NCBI GenBank assembly: GCA_963921425.1 | Contig: OY992838.1 | Coordinates: 21,059,861 to 21,123,860 of the forward strand | Direction of reading: 5' to 3' | Length of the DNA: 64,000 nucleotides | From: Dryas octopetala | Taxonomy: Eukaryota > Streptophyta > Magnoliopsida > Rosales > Rosaceae | Part shown: positions 20,906 through 30,912 of the stretch, one piece after another | Position numbering within the stretch: the stretch's first letter is position 1 | How the letters are laid out: every line of letters begins with the position of its first letter | Notes under the pieces: model-generated | Database searches by the model: none | Seen by the model: only the letters and a program-made list of their open reading frames with translations | What the model was told of the DNA's origin: nothing | Translations under genes and position numbers: made by a program

Positions 20906-21690
20906 AATGGCACAAAGCCAATCAAGTCAAATTCTTTCACCGAACTACGTCCGGTTTGATCCCATCATGGGTACGTAGGCAATGTGAGTAAAATTCACAC
21001 TCAACCTCATTCACAAAATTTTCTAAATTCCCTTAGGAATTAATTCATATAAATTTCTTTGAATTAATTTCGCACCAAATCAAATCCACCCAAATCCTTC
21101 AGAAATTAGTTCTACACACAAAAGTCCCTGAATTAATTTCTCAAATCAAATCCAAGGGCTCTAAACCCTACCCAAATTACACAAATCATTTAAATGGGTC
21201 ATCCACCCATTTAATTCTCAAAACCTCTGAACTACGTGTGGTTTGATCCTGCAGTGGGTACGTAGGCAACCTAAAATACGGGTGCAACCGCAATCACAAA
21301 TAAATTTCATTTCAATAGGTCTTTTATCTATTGGAAATCTAAACACTCACAAAGTGATCCGTTGGTTTCATTGCATTTGGAATCAAAGGGTGTTCCCTTG
21401 AGTCAAGGGACTATAATTAAGAGATGTATTCCATCTTGAATGGGTCGTACCCAAAATAATAAAAACCCTTATTCCATAAATGAATTTGGGTGAAATTATG
21501 TTGGGTAATATTATTATATTATTTATTTAAAATTTTGTTCAACAGGCCCACCACAGTACTAAAAAGAAAACAAAAATTTAGGTAATTTGTATTGGTAGTG
21601 TTTCAATAAACACTGAAATGTTCATGATCATAATCATATGATCAAATGAGTTCTGACTTAGTTCATTTTTTACAAGATTATTTTTTTAAT

Positions 21691-24415
21691 AAAGATCTAA
21701 TAGTTAAACGGTTCGAATCATTAGACGATTACCCATTAAGTACCAGAATGCTAGTTTTGTTGTTTTTAAGAGTATATATTTTTGATGAGTCCCACTATCA
21801 CTATGCTCCAAAGATACAAGCCAGCAGCTGATCAATAAAATGTATGAACAAACCAAAAGCCTTGGTTTCCAGAATAACACTCATGTAATTGTTGTAACTG
21901 ATCATCAAGAGGACTTTGACATGTATCTATACTGCTTTTGCTTGTGGTCAATGGTAGAAAGGTTTAGTGGGGTCCTCCACAGTCCTCTGATCAAGTTCAA
22001 GGCAACTTCCACCTCCTGTCCTGGCAAAGGCAAAGTTACAAGTTGCCTATGGTGTCAATTAATGGTCGACAATTGTGGTCTCCTCAATTTGCCCTTTAAA
22101 TTTTTAAATGATTCACTTTCCTCCCTAAATTTTTATTTAGTGTTTTGAATGTTTCTTAACTGCTAGATTTAATTTCCAATAAATTATGGCCACGTATCAA
22201 GCACTTAACTACATTTTAAGGGAATAATCATTAGTCCACACTTTAATAATACCCTTGATTTGTGCTACTTAATTAACCCTCCAAAATGGGCTACGTCATT
22301 TGTGACCACTCCATTGTCCAACATCTAATGTAATTTACTTTGATAGCTCAAGTCATGCCTACTTTCCATACTTGTGAAATAAATTTTCTATTAAGCGATA
22401 CATATGCTTATTTTAAATCTTGAAAATGTTTCTTCAACTTTTTTATTAAGAATGTCCAACATCTAAAGTAATTTACTGATGAAGGACGTTTCTTGTTTTC
22501 TTTGTTTATATCCATAGGAGCACAACCACCAGTTGGGAGGTTAGAATTGAGCAGTTGCTATTCGCTCTGCTGTAAAAGGGAGTCTAGCAAAGCACGCTTC
22601 CTGTTTTCTTTGTTTAACTCCATCTCATTCTCAATTGGAAGAATGAAACTATTCTGGCTGATACACTATGAGCAATCAAGCTTTGAGCATATTCAAATAC
22701 CTGTAAGTAAGGGAAAACACCACATACTTAAATCAAAACAATTTCTTTGTTTTCTTTTGTAATCAATTGTGGAATAAAGCTTATGCATGTGGGATGAACA
22801 TTCGAATACAATTCTTAACTAACATTAAAAATGTGGACCGACCACAAAGTCATAAATGTTTTATTTTTTTCATTTTTGCCTGCTCAACCATTTTATTACT
22901 GATTGCAGTATAAACAACAAAAGTTGGAAGGCAGTTGATGCTTAAAATACTGTTTGGTTCTACTTCATACTTGCGGCCTTTTTCTTTTCAAATAGTACTT
23001 TTTAAAGAATTTTGCTTTTCTGTTTTTACTAAAAAGTGAAAAACATGTTTGACAATTGGCAACAAGCTATCTGCTTTTGCTTTCTTAATCAGTTAGTTCC
23101 CATTACTGTAGTAGTAAACTTGTATAATTCATGTGAGGAGGACCTGATTGCATTATTGCGAGTTCAAACTTTCAACTCTATAATATTATGGTTTTGAAAA
23201 AGTTGTAGCTGAGGGCCAGACCAAGAAGAAGTCAGAAACACTTTCTTAGCAATACAATCAAGAGAAATCCTATTGGTACCCCCAATTTCTGACTATACCC
23301 ACTTTTCAAATTTTTTTTTCCCCAAGAAAGTTGTCATTTTCTAACTTGGGTTTATATCAGATCCATGATTGTAAATTTGTAACAGAGAAATCGATGGAGG
23401 AGAGAACAAACAAACAACCATAACTCCTCTTTCCCATACATTTCTCAGCAAAACAGACAACACCATCCATGAGAAATGAGAAATCAAAGGAAAAAGAAAA
23501 AAGAAAAGAAGATTTCTCAGCAAACAAACAGACAAAGCCAAATCATTGTACTGTATCAGAGAAAAGGAAGAAGAAGAACCTTGTGATTTTGGTCTGAGGA
23601 GAGAAAGATGGATGTAATTTGATGGTGACGCAGTGGACTGGTCACTGGTGGAGTCGTGGGACAACGAGAGATGTGGGTCCCACCTCATGTGAGAAATGCC
23701 CACTGGACATGCCCCATACAAGATTTATTCTGGGACAACACCTGCAACCGCTAATGTTAGCCCGGACACGTCGGAAGTATTTTTTTTGTTTTGTTTTTTG
23801 TCCTCACGTAAAAATATAAAAAGGTTAATTACAAATAAATTAATAAATCTTTTCACAATTACATTTTAATTAATATATTTTTTATAATTTTATTTTAGCC
23901 ATTATTGAATAAAATAAAAAAAATAAATTACAATAGATTAATAAACATACATTACTATTCACATTTAAATTTTTTATTAGATTTGTGTTTAACTACTACG
24001 CAACAAAACGACTTAAAGTTTAGCTCCCAAAGTTTGGGCAGAGCCTAAGCCATAAGTTTCAAAATCTTAATTCTAAACCCTAAATCTTATTTCTAAATTC
24101 TAAACCTCATTTATATACTCTGCACCTTATTTCTATAATCTAAACTAAATTAAGGGCAACGTCATAATTTTACGCCCATAAATAATGAAAAACATAGATA
24201 AACAAATTAGTATTTTTTAATGCACCAAAATACATGACATTATCAAGTTGATTGAGCTTAGTAACTAAAATGAGATATTATTTTAAGACTTATTGACCTT
24301 TATGGAAAAATAACATTGACCTTTATGGGAAAAAAAATTTACATTGACCATTAGGTAATATTGAAATGTTTTATTTATTTAAATGTAATTTGCTAAAAAT
24401 AAAAAATGATGTATT
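21691..24415. other. about 2.7 kb without a recognisable gene
   Basis: No frame here looks coding. There are small internal duplications: a ccaacatctaa.gtaatttac word at about 22318 and 22455, and a cttgttttctttgttta word at 22492 and 22600. The minus strand between about 23800 and 23340 is CT-rich and resembles a plant 5' leader, with one 126-codon open frame that lacks any recognisable domain, so a decayed gene start is possible. From 23820 on the DNA is very AT-rich. Confidence 0.5.
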
Positions 24416-24660
24416 TGTTATAAAATAAATGGAAAAGAGAAAATATAAAAGAGCACAAGAAAAAGAGAAGTAGGAAGAAATCATAGTGTCTTTCTAATTC
24501 ACATAAGGTCTCTATTTATAGGCTCTTGGATGACTAGAGATAAGCTCATAAGGTCTTATATTTTACATTGAATTGGTCCTCTCAATTATCTATACAATTG
24601 CTCTAAATAAATATAGGAGATAAATATTAAACATGATAATGAACAGCCACATATTTATGA
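24416..24660 (-). repeat. left LTR-like block of the old element
   Basis: 245-bp block that aligns with 34583-35192 around a nested MITE. It preserves the uninterrupted sequence (cctctcaattatctatac) at the place where the right block has the MITE at 34756-35108. Confidence 0.65.
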
Positions 24661-24727
24661 GAAAAAAAATAAGAAATTGATACAACCAACAAATAAATAG
24701 ATAAATAATCATACAATGAGGTATTAC

Positions 24728-25184
24728 CAAGGGTTTAAATTTCGAAAATTTCGCCAAAATTTCGCCGAAATTTTCATTTGAGGAGTGGGCGAAATCGAAA
24801 CCTAGTTTTGTTAAATTTTCGGTATAATTTCGGCGAAAATTTTCAAAATTTCGCCGAAATTCTCGAAATTTCGCCGNNNNNNNNNNNNNNNNNNNNNNNN
24901 NNNNNNNNNNNNNNNNNNNNNNNNNNNNNNNNNNNNNNNNNNNNNNNNNNNNNNNNNNNNNNNNNNNNNNNNNNNNNNNNNNNNNNNNNNNNNNNNNNNN
25001 NNNNNNNNNNNNNNNNNNNNNNNNNNNNNNNNNNNNNNNNNNNNNNNNNNNNNNNNNNNNNNNNNNNNNNNNNNNNAGTAATTTCCATCGTTTCCGTTTA
25101 ATTTCTGTCGAAATTTAAAAATCTTCGAAATTTCCGTCGAAATTTCCATCAAAATTTCCTCGAAACCCGAAATTTTATTCCTTG
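24728..25184. mobile_element. hAT-type MITE made of AAATTTCG(CC)G repeats, containing the assembly gap
   Basis: Ends are CAAGG and CCTTG, flanked by a perfect 8-bp direct repeat GGTATTAC (24720-24727 and 25185-25192), the duplication size of hAT transposons. The interior is a dense run of AAATTTCGCCGAAATTT-like palindromic words on both sides of a 200-base gap. True length is unknown because of the gap. It lies inside the old short-LTR element, next to its left LTR-like block. Confidence 0.85.
24877..25076. other. assembly gap of 200 N
   Basis: Exactly 200 unresolved bases within the AAATTTCG-rich MITE. The round number suggests a placeholder and the palindromic repeat a cause of assembly failure. 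Confidence 0.99.
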
Positions 25185-25239
25185 GGTATTACTGAATAAT
25201 AAAAAAAAAATGTAAGAATTTAGAGAACAAATATGAACA

Positions 25240-26100
25240 TAGGCCAACATGATTTAAATTGAAGTTATGAAACTTCAAGTTCATTAAAAGCCATGAAATT
25301 TCAAGTTTCTATATAAAATTATAGGCAGAACTTCAGGTTATTAAATTTTGTTAAAGCATAAAACTACAGGTTGTAATGAATCATATGAATTAAGACTTTC
25401 AAGGTAATCTAAAATTGATCAAGAACTTCAAGTTGATAAGAACAAATATTAAGTTAGTGAAAAATTTGAGATCTAATTGTAATGATAGATCAAAGAACTT
25501 CTGGTTCAATTTAATTTTATAACATAAAACATTTAATTAAATCAAGGAATTTCGGGTTCCGACTTGATTGTGTAATGTAGAATGATAAGTTCTAATCAAG
25601 TATAAGAATAAGAAAAATCGAATCCAGATGAATTTTATGAACTTCTGGTTCAAGCTTTAAATTAAAGAACTTCAGGTTCCAATATTAATTTAATAGAATA
25701 AGTTTTGAAGATGTTCTTAAAAAACTAAGTTTGGTCTTTCAATTCCATCATAATGAATAAAGATGGAGGATTTATACTTGTATAACCTGAACTTCAGGTT
25801 CTTATATTGAAAAACATATGGATTCAAATCTCGAACTTCGATTTAATCATTGATAATAACTTCATATTCATATCAAAAATATATATTGGAATTCAGACTT
25901 CCAACTAGATGTACCTGTTCTATTGTGTGATAATTAAAATCACAAACATAAAATCATAAAGAACTTCATGTTCTTAACAAAACAAATAATTGGCATAAGA
26001 CTCAATCAAACTTCAGGTTTGAAAATAAGTTTTTTTAAACTTTCAGTTCAGATTTATGATATTTGAAGTAATACAAAACATTCCTACCTGTTCATGAACC
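25240..26100. repeat. dispersed GAACTTCAGGTTC word array, left part
   Basis: At least ten degenerate copies of GAACTTCAGGTTC (GAAC and GTTC are inverted) occur at intervals of about 30-100 bp. The same words return at about 33290-33990 beyond the nested transposons, so both belonged to one region before the insertions. No coding frame covers them. Confidence 0.75.
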
Positions 26101-26280
26101 GGCCACACATCATCATAATCGGCACCAACAACAAAAGTGATACCATAATGGATTTAGATGTACCAATGACTATATAAATATTAATAGTTGCTATGAGGTA
26201 AATCATGTTAATGGAGAACTAGTAAATAAGACAAGAGAGAGTACATAATCTATGGACATTAAATAAGCCAATAGTTTTAA

Positions 26281-28202
26281 GAGATAATTAGACTTAGGTC
26301 CTTTAGAAAAATAGTTTTTAGAGGGAGACGAGAGTGTTTTCAAATTTATAAGAAATTTTTTTTAATTCATAATAATTTATAAAAAAATCCTTTTAATTCA
26401 TAATATAGAAAATTAGGATTAAATACCAAATCTCAATAATTTTTTGGTATAGCATGAAGACTATATAATATTTCAATTGAACTATCAAATTTAAATGTAG
26501 TTTTTTAGATTAGGTCACAAATATATTGGCCCATTCAATTTGAGCCTTTTTCCATTTGACATTTTTATCCTTTGGCCCACATATGATGGGTGTTAGTTAA
26601 AATTTATAAGGTTTTGACAAAATTATCCTTGAGGCTTTTATATTATCTTGAAAATTTGTTAATATAGTCTCAACTTCACATTTAGTTGTGACTGTACGAC
26701 ACTCACAACTTCAAATTTAGTTGTGACTGAACGACAGTCACATCTAAGTTGTATTACAATCACAGTTAAGTTGTGACTTAATTGAATTTTTTTTAGAGAA
26801 ATTATACTACAATATAGTATAAATAGAGGTCAAAATAATACTTTTACTCAAAATAATACATAATATAGTAGTGTGAGCTGTCTCTTTCAATTTACCAAGA
26901 CAGTCACAGTTAAATTGTGACTGGATTGATTTTTTTTTTTAATACAATATAGTATAAATTAATGTAATATTTGTGATGTAATATTATTTTTATTTTTTTT
27001 ATTGTAGTGTCATGTGATGTAATATTTGTAAATTCTAATACATTTTAGGCATAAATTTAATTTAGACACATAACTATATAAGCTATTTCAACGGGGTCCA
27101 TAAACTTTAAAATATTTCAAATATACACCCGATCTATTATCTAAATTGAAAAATAAATTTATGTCCATTGATTCGTTGAGAGATCAGTTAAATGACAGCT
27201 TGACTTTTGCTGACCAGGATTACTTGGCGACGTGACGCTATTTCAGCAAACATTTCCCGCCAAATGAGCGACACAGGCCCACAATTTAATAATAATAGAG
27301 AGAGAGAGTTTGTGGGCCCGTGTCAGGGGTTAAGTGCTCCCGTGTCGCTCATTTTCCGCCAAATGAACGACACAGGTCCACCTAACCCCTGACACGGGTC
27401 CACAAACTTATCATCTCTTTCTCGCTCATTGAACACAAGTGAGAGATTTATATTCAAATTTGGGGGAAAATGTGATGTTTTTGGGAGACTAAATGGTTAG
27501 GAGAGCGTTCGACGAGCAAGAAATAGGTGATGAGTGTGTGGGCTCGTGTCAAGTGGACATGTGTTGCTCGTTTGGCGGGAAATGTATGCTGAGTTGGTGC
27601 CACGTCGCCAATTAATCCCCGTTAGCAAAAGCCAAGCTAACATTTAACTGATCTCTCAATAAATTGATGGACGGAATTTCATTTTTCAATTTACATAATA
27701 AATCAGGTGTATATTTGAAATATTTGAAATATTTGAAAGTTCGTGGACCCCGTTGAAATAGCATATATAGTTATGTGTCTAAATTGAATTTATGCCTACA
27801 TTTTACTTTATTATTTTGTTTGACTTTTCAACTAGTACCTAATCTAAAATGCTATTTAATTTTGGTATCTAAACTAAAAAGTTATTGAAATTTAGTAGTT
27901 AAAATCAATAGACCTTTCATAATAAAGTCCTTTTAATTTATAAGAAAATCATTTTAATTCATAATAAAGTCCTTTTTCCGATTTAAAGGGTATTTTCCCT
28001 CCGAGGGTGTAGAGTGGGTTTTGTAGATGCTGCATGTTAGGTTTTAACTCCGAGATTTTGGGCGAAGCCCAAAATTTTCGAGTTAAAACCTAATATAAAG
28101 CCGTCAAAGAAGAAAAATAAAAGGACTTAAGTAAAAACCCTAAATCACTACCGGTTTTAGTCTAAGAAAGATTCATAAAATGGACTAAACTCTAAGTTTC
28201 TC
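26281..28202. mobile_element. Mutator-type MITE, copy 1, itself holding later insertions
   Basis: Starts GAGATAATTAGACTTAGG and ends CTCTAAGTTTCTC, flanked by a perfect 9-bp repeat TAGTTTTAA (26272-26280 and 28203-28211). Its outer parts (26281-26400 and about 27930-28202) match the 353-bp copy at 34756-35108 throughout. The middle 1.5 kb is extra: a Mutator-type element (27048-27796) and a surrounding piece with weaker inverted ends (about 26410-27930) that may be another insertion. Confidence 0.85.
27048..27796. mobile_element. nested Mutator-type element with 220-bp inverted ends
   Basis: A 749-bp element starting GGCATAAATTTAATTTAGAC and ending with the inverse, with arms of about 220 bp (27048-27265 and 27575-27796) and a perfect 9-bp flanking repeat TACATTTTA (27039-27047 and 27797-27805). 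The centre (about 27266-27575) contains words such as GACACGGG and CCGCCAAATGA in both orientations. No coding frame. It is a later insertion inside the MITE above. Confidence 0.92.
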
Positions 28203-29459
28203 TAGTTTTAATATAGTTCTCCAAATAGAACAAGAAGAAAGATGCACTAAAAACCTTGAAATGGTCATGCACACATATCATATATGTATCCATAGATATC
28301 TAACATCTAACCAACCAAAAAAAACTTCATCAAATCAAAAAGTAGATAAGAATCATTAATAATTAATTTGAAGCTCAAAACGGATTAGCATGGTGGCAGC
28401 ACCCTTGAAAGTAAATATTCAACTGTTATTTATTTATTTTACTAAGCAAAAGACTATTTGATTTGTAGGACACTACTCCAATACTTATCAAAGCCAACCA
28501 ATTTCAAGGGTATCCTCACTCCATTAAACAACTAATGTTTAGTTGTTTAAGCTATTAGCCACCAACTAGCCTCTAATAAGTTGTTAGTTGTACAGGTTGA
28601 GGTGGCTAATACTCAATACATGCCAATCTCAACGTTTTCGTGGCTGCAAAGATCAAATTTGACATTGATGTAGACAAGGGCTTAAGCAACTAACATGAAC
28701 TTTTGTTGGTGGTTTAGTGAAACTAAATATATAATAAAAAACTGATTAGCCATGTCTTATTAAACCAAAGATGATTGGTTTGACAATGATTCTCACCATT
28801 GCTACAGTAGTTGGTTAAACATGTCAACTATTTCACAAATGGTTTGAAATTTATTTCAAATTGGTGGCAATCTGGAGATTATGTGCTACCAATAATACCA
28901 ACTAATTCCATATATGGTTTGAACATATTCCACTAATATTCATATGGTAACATGAAATTACTAATACAATTCAACCTCATCTGTTATGAAAATTATTGGT
29001 TGATTAAATGGTTACACTAATGACAAACAGTGGATTCATTACTTGGATAAGCTGCATTGAAACTATTGTATCTGCTGAATTGATTTTGTGGCTAATAAAA
29101 TCATCATAGAACATACATTCCAAAAAGACCAAATGGGAAGCTAATCAAATGGAACTTGTTTTCCAAACATAAGGATAAACATATATTCATATTGATGAGT
29201 GCCAGAGGAATTACAAACATTGCTGCTGCAAATGCTATCTCTAAAGCATTTCTCTAATATGAACAACTACTTAAAAAGTCTGCATACACCAACCCTTAAT
29301 TACAACCTGAAAATGCAAGTTTTATCCCTGATGAAAGCAACACAGCAGACTTGACCAACCATACACTAGGATACCCAAAAGAAGTACACTTGCTATTATA
29401 TATTTGGGCAACAAGCTAATATTTATTAGTAAGTGCTACTATCCAAAATAAGTTTAAAA

Positions 29460-30030
29460 AACAAAAGTGTTGCAGCAAATATATTGAAGTCTAGCTATCA
29501 CACACCTCTCTGGCAGTATCACCAACCATTTCACTTCCGAGACAAAGTTCCCCCCACTAGCAGCTGACAGCCTTCTGTGCTGACTTGTGCCTTCATTTGG
29601 AAAGGAGGAAGCATTCAGAAAACCACCACGATAGGACATATTTGCAACAGAAGGGTTATGAGCATCACAAATTGGAAGTGGTCGTTGAAGCTGTGGTTAG
29701 GAACACTCTGCTAAGACTTGTATTGACACACCCAAGCTTCCTTGCGTGCTTCCAGAAGGCGAAACAGCATTCCTGAAGTAATTGTCAAGAGCACTTGTTA
29801 CACGAGTCTCAAAGTGCATCTCCATGTACTACTGCTACCTCTGCAGATGCATAATCTCCTCTTCATGCATGTTTCGAACTCGCTCCAACTCAGAACGACA
29901 TTGATCCATCTCATGTCTTCCTCTTTCAATCTCCTCTTTCTGTTGTTCAGATTCTCTGGAAGCTCTCTCGATTTCTTGCTCATACTCAGCGCGCAGAGCA
30001 TGCAATTCTACTGATCGACAAACCTCTCAT
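29460..30030 (-). pseudogene. coiled-coil coding remnant inside the CACTA element
   Basis: On the minus strand from about 30005 the sequence reads LHALRAEYEQEIERASRESE, then QQKEEIERGRHEMDQCRSEL and ERVRNMHEEEIMHLQR before a stop, with related open text (NMSYRGGFLNASSFPNEGTS) following to about 29460 after frame changes. The Glu/Arg-rich heptad pattern and the location suggest the C-terminal part of a plant En/Spm-type (Ptta) transposase or its accessory protein. That assignment is inference from context; no catalytic segment is visible. Confidence 0.5.
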
Positions 30031-30419
30031 ATCAGACACAAACCCTAGTATGTCTGAGGGAGTGACCCCTAATGCCATAACCCTTTACACGATTCCCGTG
30101 CTCTGGGCCATAATTTGACCACGTGCAAGTATTAAATATTTTTCATGTAAAAAATGATCCCAATGATGTCATATGAGATTTAAACATTTACCTTATTCCT
30201 GCCATTTCTACCAAGTGCAGACACTAAATCGAAAATCAACTGCACAATCGAAAGATATTTAACTATGTTAGTCGTAAATTCCTTTCAACTGCCACCAACA
30301 AACAAATAATGTATAACATTATGTATTGCTTACTGAGGTTATTTCAATCCATTAGACATTATGTATAGCATCAACATAATAGCATATATAAATGTCCTTC
30401 CATCCAGATTCATAACTTT

Positions 30420-30912
30420 AGTGAGGTCCGGACCGTCCGGTCCTCAACTGGTGAGGTCCGGTCCTCAAGTCTTAAAAACAAACCGGAGTTTACTGAAGGT
30501 CCGGTCCTTAAAAGAGAGAACTGGTTCTCAAGCCCAGAAATTTCAAAGCGACTTACTGGAGGTCCGATCCTCAACTGGTGAGGTCCGGTCCTCAAGCCTT
30601 TAAAACAAACACAAGTTTACTGGAGGTCCGGTCCTCAAAGGAGAAAACCGGTTCTCAAGCCTAGAAATTTCAAAGCGACTTACTGGAGGTGCGGTCCTTA
30701 ACTGGTGAGGTCCGGTGCTCAAGCCTAAAAAACAAACTCGAGTTTACTGTCCGGTCCTCAAAGGAGAGAACCGGTTCTCAAGCCCAGAAATTTCAAAGCG
30801 ATGTACTGGAGGTCCAGTCCTCAATTGGTGAGGTCCGGTTCTCAAGCCTTTAAAACAAACACGAGTTTACTGGAGGTCCGGTCCTCAAAGGAGAGAACCG
30901 GTTCTCAACTAT
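30420..30912. repeat. 125-bp tandem repeat in the CACTA element
   Basis: About four copies of a 123-127 bp unit. Each unit contains GGTCCGGTCCTCAACTGGTG, a gaggtccggtcctcaagc half-repeat, an acaagtttactgg linker and a ccggttctcaagcc segment. The AGGTCCGGTCCTCAA word occurs twice to three times per unit, so the unit itself grew from a shorter repeat. Sequence is far more GC-rich than its surroundings. Confidence 0.9.

Larger units (their letters stand above)
19013..21544 (+). mobile_element. 2.5-kb solo LTR with target duplication GGCCC (fossil)
   Basis: A 2532-bp insertion beginning TGTTGAAC and ending GTTCAACA, flanked by GGCCC at 19008-19012 and 21545-21549, and absent from the matching place in module copy 1 (16938-16942). 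TG...CA ends, a 5-bp duplication, a TATA box (CTCTATAAATAGAG near 19222) and no coding region fit a solo LTR left by LTR-LTR recombination. Two copies of a GAACTACGT..GGTTTGATCC..GGGTACGTAGGCA phrase (about 20942-20983 and 21230-21271) are the kind of conserved words seen in long LTRs of plant Gypsy elements; the exact family is not settled. The parent element is not in the window. Confidence 0.88.

Noticed and set aside
23341-23721. 126-codon minus-strand frame
   Set aside because: No domain, low-complexity Ser/Leu/Phe text from a CT-rich stretch; at best a decayed leader, so not called as a gene.
24778-25152. Open frames across the N gap
   Set aside because: They are produced by translating unresolved bases and palindromic AAATTTCG repeats.
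30420-30912. Possible CRISPR-like or regulatory repeat
   Set aside because: Direct tandem repeats without unique spacers, inside a plant CACTA element; a minisatellite explains them.
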